Assembly: GCA_040756515.1 (NCBI GenBank)
Contig: JBFLYW010000014.1
Span: forward strand, 1-64,000
DNA: 64,000 bases
Reading direction: 5' to 3'
Origin: DSXH01 sp020724325
GTDB lineage: Bacteria > Bacteroidota > Ignavibacteria > Ignavibacteriales > Melioribacteraceae
Of this stretch, positions 1 through 8,008 are shown piece after piece. Below the pieces are notes generated by a model. The model ran no database searches and was not told the origin of the DNA. It was given only the letters and a program-made list of their open reading frames with translations. Position numbers and translations under genes: made by a program. Each line of letters opens with the position of its first letter. Within the stretch, counting starts at the first letter, position 1.

Positions 1-90
1 ACTGACTTGATTATTGCTGAATTCGTATGGTAACAATTGCACGCTTTTAGTGGCTCTTCTCATATCCGTATCTTCTTTCTCTTATTTCTC

Positions 91-216
91 TTAACCTAAT
101 TTATCACTTTCTATTGAATTTTTCGGGATTAATATTTTTTTCTTCTCTGATTTGCTGGCATTTTTATATCTTGATTTTATCTCGTTTAGATATTCTCTTT
201 TTGCTTTTCGACTCAT
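91..216 (-). pseudogene. N-terminal relic of a DDE-type integrase/transposase
   Basis: A 41-codon reading frame begins MSRKAKREYLNEIKSRYKNA and continues with a lysine-rich stretch. This resembles the start of integrase-catalytic-domain transposases that normally continue into a DEFCxVCGYxRKYAIRLL helix-turn-helix. Here the similarity ends after about 28 residues and a stop follows, so only a 5' stub survives. Three direct repeats lie just upstream of its start (237-394). Family assignment is from memory of the motif; no catalytic residues are present. The rest of 1-502 holds no gene I can support. Confidence 0.45.
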
Positions 217-236
217 ATTTATCCTCTATTTTTTGG

Positions 237-394
237 GGTCAGATTTATTATGAGTCAACGTATGGAAATTAACCTTAGGTAGGAAATCTTTCAGGTTTCA
301 TTAGCTGTTTTTCCCTTTTTCTACGGTTAGATTTATTTTTGAGGCAACGACTACTTTGTGTAATCAGTACGGTTAGATTTATTTTGAGTCAATC
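237..394. repeat. three direct repeats upstream of the transposase relic
   Basis: Three near-identical 24-26 bp copies lie at 237-260, 325-350 and 371-394, with consensus GGTYAGATTTATTTTGAGTC followed by AA. They sit directly upstream of the transposase stub on the minus strand, as multiple transposase-binding sites at an insertion-sequence end would. The assignment as an IS end is inference; the repetition is seen directly. Confidence 0.55.
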
Positions 395-502
395 CGTACA
401 TTAAATTGGTCTTTTCATTTACTTGATGTTTCATTTCGGTCTCTTTATATTTGATGCCCGACTGTAGAAAATTTCTGAAATTTTTTGAATAATTGTTATA
501 AT

Positions 503-576
503 GGCGAGGTAGCTCAGTAGGTTAGAGCAGTGGAATCATAATCCACGTGCCGGGGGTTCGAATCCCTCCCTCGCTA
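503..576 (+). tRNA. tRNA-Met (anticodon CAT), elongator type
   Basis: The 74-nt sequence folds as a cloverleaf: a 7-bp acceptor (GGCGAGG/CCTCGCT, first pair G-U), a D arm with AGCTCAGTAGGTTAGAGC, an anticodon stem GTGGA/TCCAC enclosing loop ATCATAA (CAT), and a T arm with GGTTCGAATCC. The discriminator base is A and CCA is not encoded. The anticodon stem lacks the three G-C pairs of initiator tRNA, so this is an elongator Met, or possibly an Ile(CAU) tRNA modified by the TilS encoded at 25.4 kb. secG starts 20 bp downstream. Confidence 0.93.
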
Positions 577-596
577 CATTCTTTTTGGAGTTAAAT

Positions 597-938
597 ATGT
601 ATTCATTATTAGTAACTATTTCTATAATAATATCAGTATTTCTGGTTATTGTTGTTTTATTACAATCAAGTAAAGGTGGCGGACTTGCCGGTTCATTCGG
701 TGGTGCCGGACAGTTTGGAACTGTATTTGGAACCAGAAGAACGGCGGATTTTCTAAGTAAAGCAACTTGGTGGTTAGGCGGATCTTTACTGGTTTTAGCA
801 ATTATTATAAATCTTTTCTTTTTACCCGGGCAAGCATCAATTGAACAGAGGGAAAGTATTATTCAAAGAGATAGACAGGCAGTTCCTACAGCTCCTGCAT
901 TACCTCAACAGCAACCAAATCTACCTTCACAGAAATAA
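597..938 (+). CDS. secG: preprotein translocase subunit SecG
   Basis: This small inner-membrane protein of about 113 residues is the accessory subunit of the SecYEG channel. It has the SecG layout: an N-terminal transmembrane helix (LLVTISIIISVFLVIVVLLQ), the glycine-rich cytoplasmic loop SSKGGGLAGSFGGAGQFGTV ending in FGTRRTADFLSK, a second helix around residues 60-75, and a Pro/Gln-rich tail. I start at the ATG at 597 because GGAG lies 6 nt upstream; an in-frame TTG at 585 would put that GGAG inside the gene. The tRNA-Met gene lies immediately upstream and may share its promoter. Confidence 0.95.
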   Translation: MYSLLVTISIIISVFLVIVVLLQSSKGGGLAGSFGGAGQFGTVFGTRRTADFLSKATWWLGGSLLVLAIIINLFFLPGQASIEQRESIIQRDRQAVPTAPALPQQQPNLPSQK

Positions 939-952
939 GATCATTTTTAATA

Positions 953-978
953 ATAACCTCTTCTTTTGAAGAGGTTAT
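953..978 (+). terminator. hairpin after secG
   Basis: An 11-bp perfect stem (ATAACCTCTTC with GAAGAGGTTAT) encloses a TTTT loop 15 nt after the secG stop. No clear T-run follows, so it is terminator-like or a 3'-end stabilising hairpin. Confidence 0.5.
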
Positions 979-1025
979 GAGATTTGTGTCTTGTTTCTAT
1001 CCATAAATTAATTGATGGTGACTAA

Positions 1026-1868
1026 ATGGGAAAATCTATTAAGGTACAAAAAGCTTATAAGAATCTCGAATTTTTAAATTCTGCCGATGCAAGAACAATT
1101 AGAATTTTAGCTGAGTATTACGAACCGAAGGCAAGATTTCAAAGGAATAATATTGTTGATACAATTGTATTCTTTGGTTCGGCAAGAATTTTATGCCGCA
1201 AAGACGCACTAAAATTAGTTGATAAAGCTCAAAAGGATAATTCAAGAGGTTCTGAAGTCAATTTCGATAGAGCTGTTAAACAGCTTGAAATGTCGAAATA
1301 TTATGAAGATGCAGTAAAACTCTCTAAAAAATTAACGCTCTGGTCAAAATCCTTAGGTCAGGATAAAAATCGTTTTATTATTTGCAGCGGAGGGGGTCCG
1401 GGGATTATGGAAGCCGCTAATAGAGGCGCTAAACTTGCCGGAGGTCATTCAATAGGTCTTAACATCAGTATTCCATACGAACAGTTTGTAAATAAATACG
1501 TTGACCCCGAACTTGCAATAGAGTTTCATTATTTCTTTATGAGAAAACTCTGGTTCGTTTATCTTGCAAAAGCATTAATTGTTTTCCCGGGCGGATTCGG
1601 TACCATGGACGAATTGATGGAAGTACTTACTCTTGTGCAGACAAAAAAAATAACAAAAAAAATGAAAGTTATTATGTACGATGAAAGCTACTGGAGAGAA
1701 ATAATTAATTTTGATGCTTTGATTGAACATGGTACAATAAGCAGAGAAGATATGAAGCTGTTCGATTTTTGCAATTCAATAGATGATGCTTTCGATAAGA
1801 TAACTTCACATTTCAAAAAATATTTTTTGAATAAGAATAATAACTGCACAAAAAAAACCCGTTCATAG
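1026..1868 (+). CDS. LOG family (TIGR00730) Rossmann-fold protein
   Basis: The 280-residue protein carries the signature of the LOG/lysine-decarboxylase-like family: GSAR (51-54), SGGGPGIMEAANRGA (121-135) and PGGFGTMDE (188-196), the last being the PGGxGTxxE motif. Family members hydrolyse nucleoside 5'-monophosphates, including cytokinin ribotides, to base plus ribose phosphate. This one is longer than the usual 180-200 residues, with an N-terminal helical extension of about 45 residues and an insert after GSARI. Its stop codon lies in the loop of the downstream terminator. The substrate is not predictable. Confidence 0.85.
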   Translation: MGKSIKVQKAYKNLEFLNSADARTIRILAEYYEPKARFQRNNIVDTIVFFGSARILCRKDALKLVDKAQKDNSRGSEVNFDRAVKQLEMSKYYEDAVKLSKKLTLWSKSLGQDKNRFIICSGGGPGIMEAANRGAKLAGGHSIGLNISIPYEQFVNKYVDPELAIEFHYFFMRKLWFVYLAKALIVFPGGFGTMDELMEVLTLVQTKKITKKMKVIMYDESYWREIINFDALIEHGTISREDMKLFDFCNSIDDAFDKITSHFKKYFLNKNNNCTKKTRS

Positions 1869-1881
1869 AACGGGTTTTTTT
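1851..1881. terminator. bidirectional terminator between the LOG gene and rpsU
   Basis: The stem CCCGTTC/GAACGGG is flanked by seven A on the left and seven T on the right, so it can terminate transcription both ways between two convergent genes. The loop contains the TAG stop of the LOG gene, so the left arm codes its last residues. Confidence 0.9.
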
Positions 1882-1882
1882 G

Positions 1883-2086
1883 TTAAGCTCTTCTGTCTTT
1901 AAATGCTTGTTCCCGCGATGCTCTTCGTTTAGCCTTTATTAGATCCATTCTTTTTTCAATGGACGGTTTAACAAAGAAAGTTCTTTTCTTGAACTCTTTT
2001 AGTATTCCAGAACGTTCGTATTTTTTCTTAAAACGTTTAAGCGCTTTATCAATATTCTCGTTCTCTTGAACGGTAATGCCTACCAC
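1883..2086 (-). CDS. rpsU: 30S ribosomal protein bS21
   Basis: This basic 67-residue protein matches bS21: an N-terminal MVGITVQENENIDKALKRFK, then KKYERSGILKEFKKRTFFVKP and a Lys/Arg-rich tail (KAKRRASREQAFKDRRA). It binds the 30S platform near the anti-Shine-Dalgarno region and helps initiation. The start is GTG, preceded by an AGGTAGGTGAT stretch, a better ribosome-binding site than most genes here have. The gene stands alone, convergent with the LOG gene across a shared terminator. Confidence 0.95.
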   Translation of the reverse strand: MVGITVQENENIDKALKRFKKKYERSGILKEFKKRTFFVKPSIEKRMDLIKAKRRASREQAFKDRRA

Positions 2087-2342
2087 TTATTATCACCTAC
2101 CTTTGTTGTTTATAAAAATTAGCGCACCAAACCTAACTATTTGGCTTATAATAGTCAAACGGAGTTGTTTCATCACTCGATTTTAAGTACAGAGTAACCC
2201 CTATAAAATATCGCTAGTTATTTCGATCCTGTCCGTCAGTTGATGGATCGGGAGAGTCGAGCCTAAACCTTGAAGGTTAAGGATTCCTTTTCATATACTG
2301 ATAACCCTCTAGGTTATCAAGGTTAACAGTTCGAGCTGTACA
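2087..2342. other. rpsU upstream region with interspersed-repeat fragments
   Basis: No gene is visible. The stretch must hold the rpsU promoter. It also contains a segment near 2263-2290 (CCTAAACCTTGAAGGTTAAG) whose core recurs in inverse orientation near 44,893 (CCTTCAAGGTTTAGG), and a fragment with GATCCTGTCCGTCAG/TTGATGGATCGGGA symmetry near 2225-2252. These tie it to the repeat field at 44.7-45.1 kb. Confidence 0.45.
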
Positions 2343-2501
2343 ATCAGGAAAGTAAATGGCACACAGATTTAACAGATGAAAACAGATTGGAGCTGATTTT
2401 TTTAATCTGCTTTTATCAGTTTGATCTGCTCGATCTGTGTGCTATCAGGAAAGTAAATGGCACGCAGATTTAACAGATGAAAACTGATTGGAACGGATTG
2501 A
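2343..2501. repeat. ACAGAT-type interspersed palindromic repeat, two copies
   Basis: Two nearly identical copies of about 49 bp lie at 2343-2391 and 2443-2491, sharing ATCAGGAAAGTAAATGGCAC followed by an ACAGAT-rich segment. Between them runs a partly inverted copy ending GATCTGTGTGCT, so 2360-2443 can fold into a long imperfect hairpin with repeated (A)CAGAT half-sites. A related copy lies at about 54,721-54,762. This is a REP-like non-coding element. Confidence 0.7.
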
Positions 2502-2516
2502 ACCTTTGAAAATATC

Positions 2517-2570
2517 GCTTGTCATTTCTCAAACTCCCGACAAGTCGGGATCCTTCGAAGTGACGTTTCT
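2517..2570. repeat. GTCATTTC...GAAGTGAC repeat copy
   Basis: A copy of the GTCATTTC/TCCTTCGAAGTGAC element described at 44.76-45.13 kb, in inverse orientation. It contains the small palindrome CCCGACAAGTCGGG. It lies at the 3' side of the universal stress protein gene and has no coding potential. Confidence 0.55.
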
Positions 2571-2599
2571 GAATTTTTCAGAAGTCTAAACAGAACTGT

Positions 2600-3055
2600 T
2601 TATTCATCATCTTTGGGAGAAATAACTAATACCGGGCATTTAGCAAATCTTATTACTTTTTCTGCCACACTTCCCAGCAAAGTATGAAGGATTCCTGTTC
2701 TGCCTCTAGTTGCAATTATAATTATATCAGAATCAATCGCCTTTGCGTAATTAACTATTTCTTCATAATCATTACCTGTCAGTAACACTTCTTTAACTAT
2801 TATACTGGAATCTTCCATAAAAAATGAGGCTGCTTCTGCTAATTGTTTTCTTGCCTCGATTTCCCTACCGGAGAATATTTCCTTTTCACTTAATCCATGA
2901 TTTTTAGAAGGAAGCAATGGAGGGGATTTTTCCAACACATTAATAATATGTACCTCTGAATTCATTTTTTCTGCTAAATCTTTTGCGTACTCGAATGCAG
3001 AATAAGAAGTTATACTGAAATCGGTTGGTACTACAATTTTTTTTATGTCGAACAT
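2600..3055 (-). CDS. universal stress protein (UspA family)
   Basis: The 151-residue cytoplasmic protein has the single-domain USP layout: strand 1 KKIVVPTDFS (5-14), helix SAFEYAKDLAEK, DSDIIIIATRGRTG (108-121) and the C-terminal LLGSVAEKVIRFAKCPVLVI (126-145). The nucleotide-binding loop G-x2-G-x9-G-(S/T) is nearly complete, but its first Gly is Ala115 (A-T-R-G118, then G128-S129), so ATP binding may be altered. It is a lone gene with repeats downstream. Members respond to starvation or oxidative stress; the trigger here is unknown. Confidence 0.88.
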   Translation of the reverse strand: MFDIKKIVVPTDFSITSYSAFEYAKDLAEKMNSEVHIINVLEKSPPLLPSKNHGLSEKEIFSGREIEARKQLAEAASFFMEDSSIIVKEVLLTGNDYEEIVNYAKAIDSDIIIIATRGRTGILHTLLGSVAEKVIRFAKCPVLVISPKDDE

Positions 3056-3325
3056 ATTGTAATTGTTGATTAGTATCTGGATTAATGATTAATCCGGGTT
3101 AACAAATTTGATAAAGCACAGAACTCTATGATTTATATTACTAGTAAATATCCGTGCGCGTTCAACCTGTAACAGGTAATTCTATAAAAGCTCTTTATTA
3201 CATGTTTGCCGCAAATAAGTTTTAACGAAGAAATTCTTTTCAATAAGCAATTTAATTCTATTATTAAATGAGCAGTATTTAAATTCGTTATTCATATACG
3301 ATGCTATTTTTTTTAATTGTTTTCA

Positions 3326-3931
3326 TTACCTTTTAGAATTTTGCCCGTCCACAAAACCTTTGTCTTTAGCATAGTTGTATAATTGCGAATAGAGCATCTT
3401 TCTTGCACGGTGCAGCCTTGACCTAACGGTTCCAACTGGTATATCAACGAAGTCCGCTATTTCATCGTAAGTAAACCCCTCAATGTCGCTTAGAATTATC
3501 GCTGTTCTGAAATCTTCTGGTAAATCAGTAATTGCTTTCGAAATTTCATCATCTAATAAATTGCTGAAAACATCTTGTTCGTAATGTTTTGTTTCTACTT
3601 CATCGGATTTAATATTTTCGTAAAAATTCTGAACATCTTCATAATCAACTTTGTTAGGTTCTTTTACCTGTTTACGGTAGTCATTTATAAATGAATTCTT
3701 CATAATCCTGAACAACCAAGCTTTACAATTAGTACCCTTTTCAAATTTGTCGAAGAAACGGAATGCTTTAAGGTAAGTTTCCTGAACGAGGTCATCTGCA
3801 TCATCTTCATCGCCGGTCATTTTTAACGCAAAGTTATATAATGCATCCATATGAGGAATCGCTTCTCTTTCGAATTCTTCGTAGAGCTTCCTTGGGTTAT
3901 TATCGGATGCTGAGGATCTGTTTAATGCCAT
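3326..3931 (-). CDS. ECF-type RNA polymerase sigma factor
   Basis: The 201-residue sigma-70-family protein has region 2 (ALYNFALKMTGDEDDADDLVQETYLKAFRFFDKF, about 31-64, followed by CKAWLFRIMKNSFINDYRK) and region 4 (LPEDFRTAIILSDIEGFTYDEIADFVDIPVGTVRSRLHRARKML, about 137-180). Regions 1.1 and 3 are absent, as in extracytoplasmic-function sigma factors. No anti-sigma gene is adjacent, so regulation may be by a distant partner. It is followed on the same strand by the universal stress protein after 270 bp in which I see no gene. Confidence 0.9.
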   Translation of the reverse strand: MALNRSSASDNNPRKLYEEFEREAIPHMDALYNFALKMTGDEDDADDLVQETYLKAFRFFDKFEKGTNCKAWLFRIMKNSFINDYRKQVKEPNKVDYEDVQNFYENIKSDEVETKHYEQDVFSNLLDDEISKAITDLPEDFRTAIILSDIEGFTYDEIADFVDIPVGTVRSRLHRARKMLYSQLYNYAKDKGFVDGQNSKR

Positions 3932-3972
3932 ATAAAATTTTGTTGAGGTATTAAATCTTCCTACTACTAAAC

Positions 3973-5379
3973 TTAAGAAATTACTACTCCATTTAATATT
4001 GAATTCGGATAATTTTCAACTGGAGAAAAAAATCCGTTTACAACAATAAATTTTATTTCGTTATGATGAAATATGGACAAATTCGCGAATTCATCTACAG
4101 TAATTAAAGGTTCATATTTAATGTAGGAAGGAACTACATTTATTGGTCGTTCTACAAATAAAAATGTAATTGAGAAAGGATCAAGTTTTAGTGAGCAATA
4201 ACCGTTTTTAAGTAGATTTATTATTTCATTAGCAGAGGGCAGCGATTTATATTCGCAGTTAAAAACCGATCCGGGTTTTACTGTGTGTGAAGACAAATTA
4301 TGCTCTTCAATTCCGAAGTAGTTTTCAAGATCGCCTATTGCTGCAATTTTCCCTTTGTAAAAAAATGTGCCGGTTTCTTTTTGATATTTTTTTTCTCTGT
4401 TTATACCAAGATCAATTTTGAAATCTTTTCCGTTAGCAGATGTATGTAAATTTCTTAATAGTAAATCGAATAAGAGAGTTTCATTTTCTGGAATTGAGTA
4501 ATATTCATTTTCATTCATTTGTTCATAATCAGCTGTAATAATAGAATTGAATGCAGAAATAAGAGCCATAAAATTTAATTTTCGGATAACTTCTTTTTTA
4601 TTGTCCCCTATAATAAAACCCGATTCTATTAATAATGAGCTGATTCCATTTCCAATAAAAGCATCACCGAAGGATCTTGGTTCGTGGTCGTCTTTATAAC
4701 GCGCAATTTGTCCAGGGATGTATCTGGAAATATTTTTGTTAATCGATGCAATTAGCTGCATACTTTTAGTTCTTGCCGGATTAATTGAATTGTTATAATT
4801 ATAAGGAGGTGCAAGCATTGAAATTGCCGAGGTTTTCTTAATTCTTCCGGCAGTGTAATAGCAGTTTTGATCGTGAAGATTAAATGCGAATTCCGGATTA
4901 AAAGTGAGTGCTGCTTTCCACAGGACTTTAGCTTCCGGCGATACTCTTTTTAATGAGTCGCGGTTAATATCAAGCGATATTTTGTTTTCGCGGTTATGCT
5001 TTTCTGCTCCATCCGGATTGAGCATAGGTATAAATAGTATCTGTAGATTTCTTAAAATCTCTTTACGAAAAAAATCATATTCATCTTTATCGCAGAAGAA
5101 ATTGAATAGGTCGAACAAAGCTGCTGTTGCTGTTGGTTCATCTCCGTGCATCTGCGACCAAACAAGTATTTTTCTGCTCCCATTTCCTATAGTTAAAGAA
5201 TATATCTCCTTCATCTCAATCGATTCACCGGCTTTTTCAACATTGAATAGATTACTCTTCTTATATCTTTGAATTAAGTTATGAACTTCTTTGTAAGTTA
5301 TCCTTTCCTGATTTATCTCCTTTTCTTTATACTTGTCATGGTGGTTAAATATTTTATCGAAGTCAATTAATTTTTTCAA
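3973..5379 (-). CDS. M14-family zinc carboxypeptidase
   Basis: The 468-residue protein has M14 metallocarboxypeptidase features: zinc ligands in SQMHGDEPTAT (His78, Glu81), the third ligand in FNLHD (His169), the LDINRD substrate segment (137-142), and IESG with Glu252 as candidate catalytic acid. No signal peptide is apparent, so it is probably cytoplasmic. Residues from about 290 on form an extra C-terminal part that I do not recognise. The family removes C-terminal residues or acts as amidase/deacylase. It lies 41 bp upstream of the sigma gene on the same strand and is divergent from the thioredoxin-like gene. Confidence 0.82.
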   Translation of the reverse strand: MKKLIDFDKIFNHHDKYKEKEINQERITYKEVHNLIQRYKKSNLFNVEKAGESIEMKEIYSLTIGNGSRKILVWSQMHGDEPTATAALFDLFNFFCDKDEYDFFRKEILRNLQILFIPMLNPDGAEKHNRENKISLDINRDSLKRVSPEAKVLWKAALTFNPEFAFNLHDQNCYYTAGRIKKTSAISMLAPPYNYNNSINPARTKSMQLIASINKNISRYIPGQIARYKDDHEPRSFGDAFIGNGISSLLIESGFIIGDNKKEVIRKLNFMALISAFNSIITADYEQMNENEYYSIPENETLLFDLLLRNLHTSANGKDFKIDLGINREKKYQKETGTFFYKGKIAAIGDLENYFGIEEHNLSSHTVKPGSVFNCEYKSLPSANEIINLLKNGYCSLKLDPFSITFLFVERPINVVPSYIKYEPLITVDEFANLSIFHHNEIKFIVVNGFFSPVENYPNSILNGVVIS

Positions 5380-5477
5380 TGATTACCTCATCCGTAATTG
5401 ATTGATTTTCATAATGAATTACTCCAAATTTAGTGTGTCTTAATTAATAATTAAAGAAATAAATTAACGGAGGAGTA

Positions 5478-6017
5478 ATGGCTACGGATAAACTCACCTT
5501 GGGGTCTCAAACGCCGCAATTTAATTTACCTTCAACCGATGGTAAGAATTATTCTCTTGAGTCGTTTTCAAACAAACAATTATTAGTCGTAATTTTTAGT
5601 TGTAATCATTGTCCGTATGTACAAGCTTATGAAGATAGAATAATAGAGATTCAAGAAAAATATAAAGACCACATAAGCATTGCAGCAATCAGTTCCAATG
5701 AAACCGAAAATTATCCGGAAGATTCGTTCGAAAAAATGAAAGAACGCGCCCAATTAAAAGGGTTTAACTTTCCTTATCTTTTCGACGAATCCCAAGAAGT
5801 TGCAAAAGCTTTTGGAGCTACACATACTCCGGAAATATTTCTATTCGATAGGGACAGAAAGTTGGCTTTCCACGGTAAAATTGATGATAACTGGCAGGAA
5901 CCGCAAAATGTTAAATCGCCATATTTGAAAAATGCTATAGATGAATTAATTAATGGCAAAAAAGTTTCTGTTCCGGAAACATTTACAATTGGATGTACAA
6001 TTAAATGGAAGAAATAA
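5478..6017 (+). CDS. thioredoxin-family (AhpC/TSA-like) protein
   Basis: The 179-residue protein has the thioredoxin fold of the peroxiredoxin-like AhpC/TSA group: an N-terminal GSQTPQFNLPSTDGK, a redox CNHC pair (Cys42, Cys45) in FSCNHCPYVQAYEDR, and the cis-proline segment THTPEIFLFD near 117. There is no signal peptide, so it is likely a cytoplasmic thiol reductase or peroxidase-like protein. GGAGGAG precedes the ATG at good spacing. Its stop abuts, with no spacer, the stop of the convergent DUF2461 gene. Confidence 0.87.
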   Translation: MATDKLTLGSQTPQFNLPSTDGKNYSLESFSNKQLLVVIFSCNHCPYVQAYEDRIIEIQEKYKDHISIAAISSNETENYPEDSFEKMKERAQLKGFNFPYLFDESQEVAKAFGATHTPEIFLFDRDRKLAFHGKIDDNWQEPQNVKSPYLKNAIDELINGKKVSVPETFTIGCTIKWKK

Positions 6018-6743
6018 CTATTCTATCTCTCCAAAGTCGTCTTTAAATTTTTGAATCAGTTTTAGCGGCTGCGGTGATATTGCAAAGCAGTAGAGAGGGT
6101 AGAGCTGTAAAATCATATTAACCATCCCTTCAACAATTTTATTTGTGTAGAGGATTTTTTCCGGCAATTTCTTCTTATCAAGTAAAATATAATCTAAAGC
6201 AGTCATCTTTCTAAAATCTTTTTCTGCATTAAACATTGCAGAAATTATTTTCATATTGTTATCAAGATCCGATAATTTATAGCTGCCATTTATGCTATAC
6301 TTTACACAGACTTCTTTTATTTCCTTTTCAAATTTTTCTGAGTTCTTGTTAAAGAAAAGATTGTCGCCCTTAGTATTATTTATGAATAGACCTATCTCAG
6401 CGCCATCAGGACTAAAATAGAGATAGAATTCGCTATCCAGCTTAAATCTTCCAAAGTGAATTAAAAGGAAAGGACGGTAAGGTTCACCTTTTACAAAACG
6501 CATGTCTTTGTTTAACCGCATAATTGTTTCGTTGAATTTGGGCTCTGTCCTGATTCCAGGATTCAATCTATTAAGAAAAGGGGTCAACTCAATAATAAAT
6601 GCTTTGGCTGGTTCAACTAAATATTTTTGATACCGTTCTTTGTTATTTCGAAACCATTCTGCTCTATTATTTTTCTTTAAGTCGACAAGGAATTTGAAAA
6701 TCTCTTTATCGAATCCGGTAAAAGGCAAAGTTTCTGGTATCAA
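6018..6743 (-). CDS. DUF2461 domain-containing protein
   Basis: The 241-residue protein matches DUF2461/TIGR02453: an N-terminal FTGFDKEIFKFLVDLKKNNR, then AEWFRNNKERYQKYLVEPAK, and the central NKDMRFVKGEPYRPFLLIHF segment. The biochemical role of the family is unknown. Its ATG overlaps the stop of the upstream outer-membrane protein gene by 4 nt, so the two form an operon on the minus strand. Confidence 0.85.
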   Translation of the reverse strand: MIPETLPFTGFDKEIFKFLVDLKKNNRAEWFRNNKERYQKYLVEPAKAFIIELTPFLNRLNPGIRTEPKFNETIMRLNKDMRFVKGEPYRPFLLIHFGRFKLDSEFYLYFSPDGAEIGLFINNTKGDNLFFNKNSEKFEKEIKEVCVKYSINGSYKLSDLDNNMKIISAMFNAEKDFRKMTALDYILLDKKKLPEKILYTNKIVEGMVNMILQLYPLYCFAISPQPLKLIQKFKDDFGEIE

Positions 6744-7384
6744 TACATTATTCCTAAGTTAATCGAAATATAAAACGAACCAAAACTTTTTTTAACATTA
6801 TCAACTAAACTTTCTACGCCCTCTCCAAATAAGTTGAAGTGGTAATACCGTACGTTAATTCCTACCAGATTACTTTTACTATTGCCAAAGTTAGCACCGA
6901 TTCCTAAAAATCCACCGGCAGCGTAATGCATTTTTGCATCTCCAAAAGCACTGAAGAAATCCTTCTTATAAGGCGTTGTAACCACAAATGTCGGTCCTGC
7001 GCCGGCACTAATGTAAGGTCTAAGATTCTCGGTAAGTGCATCTTCGAATAATCTGTATTGTATTCCGAAATTAAGTGGAATAAGAAAGATTCTGTTTACT
7101 TTTCCGAAGACGAATGTATTACCCCAATAATCAATGTATTCCATTTCTCTATCGTCTTTGCTTTCGGAAATAGATAAATCTATAACACCGGTAATTGTTC
7201 TGCTAAAGGAGCGTTTATAAAAAGTACCAAGTCCAAATCCTCCTTCACCAAACATAATATCTGCTCCCCAGCTATTAGGCGGAAAAATTTCAGGCGGTTT
7301 TTCCGGGGCTAATTGTCCAATCTTTTGAGCATTTAACGGAGCCGCAAATAATGCTAGAACAAAGAAATATCCTAAGATTTTCAT
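6740..7384 (-). CDS. outer-membrane beta-barrel protein
   Basis: The 214-residue protein starts with a signal peptide (MKILGYFFVLALFAAPLNAQ, cleavage after about residue 19). It then has alternating amphipathic strands rich in Gly and aromatic residues (GFGLGTFYKRSF, FGIQYRLFED, YISAGAGPTFVV, GINVRYYHFNLF) and ends in a C-terminal aromatic Tyr, as outer-membrane barrels do. It resembles small outer-membrane proteins of the OmpA/OprF barrel type without the peptidoglycan domain. It is the first gene of a pair with DUF2461. Confidence 0.75.
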   Translation of the reverse strand: MKILGYFFVLALFAAPLNAQKIGQLAPEKPPEIFPPNSWGADIMFGEGGFGLGTFYKRSFSRTITGVIDLSISESKDDREMEYIDYWGNTFVFGKVNRIFLIPLNFGIQYRLFEDALTENLRPYISAGAGPTFVVTTPYKKDFFSAFGDAKMHYAAGGFLGIGANFGNSKSNLVGINVRYYHFNLFGEGVESLVDNVKKSFGSFYISINLGIMY

Positions 7385-7501
7385 GTTTACATTCCTTTCA
7401 CTTATCTACTTGCGTAAGATATCTATAAATTGTAAAAAATAAACCAGATAAATTTAGTATAATTGTATATTCTAACAACCTCTGGTGTTAAAGGTTTCTT
7501 T

Positions 7502-8008
7502 ATGCCGATAAACCTGGAACTGAAGATTAAAATTGATTCCCGCAGATTTGTGGTTGAAAAAATAAAAGCTTCAGTATTCAATTACGTTAAAACTATTCAT
7601 CAAAAAGATATTTATTACAATGTGAACAAAGGATTATTGAAATTAAGAATTGAAAATGGGAATTGTACTTTGATAAAATATTTAAGGAAGGAAAAAGTTA
7701 AGAGGTGGAGTAATTATCAGCTCCTCACTTTAACAGGAGAGAATCCTGAAAATTATCTCAAGGACATTTTTAAAATTGAAGCGGTGGTTGAAAAAAGAAG
7801 GGAATTGTACATGTATAAGAATACGCGTATTCATATTGATAATGTAAAGGGATTAGGAAATTTTCTTGAGCTTGAATCGGTTGTATTAAAGAGCAGAAAA
7901 GAATCAGAAAAAGAATTTAATGAGGTTGTAAGATTTTTAGAGCTGGATTTATCTAAACAAATTAAAACTTCTTACAAAAATCTACTCGAGAAGAAATTAT
8001 ACGAATGA
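7502..8008 (+). CDS. CYTH-domain protein (class IV adenylate cyclase-like)
   Basis: The 168-residue protein begins MPINLELKIKID, a version of the ExExK metal-binding motif that opens CYTH domains. It later has KRRELYMYKNTRIHIDNVKGLGNFLELE, the paired R/K-rich strand and acidic strand of the triphosphate tunnel. CYTH proteins act on triphosphates (class IV cyclase, thiamine-triphosphatase, triphosphatase); which applies here is unclear. I start at the ATG at 7502 because the frame upstream opens only with TTG and AAAGG lies at suitable spacing. It overlaps the AddB-like gene by 4 nt (ATGA). Confidence 0.75.
   Translation: MPINLELKIKIDSRRFVVEKIKASVFNYVKTIHQKDIYYNVNKGLLKLRIENGNCTLIKYLRKEKVKRWSNYQLLTLTGENPENYLKDIFKIEAVVEKRRELYMYKNTRIHIDNVKGLGNFLELESVVLKSRKESEKEFNEVVRFLELDLSKQIKTSYKNLLEKKLYE

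Noticed and set aside
3056..3325. Gene or RNA between the universal stress protein and ECF genes
   Set aside because: Only a small CCTGTAACAGG palindrome stands out; no frame or RNA fold is convincing.
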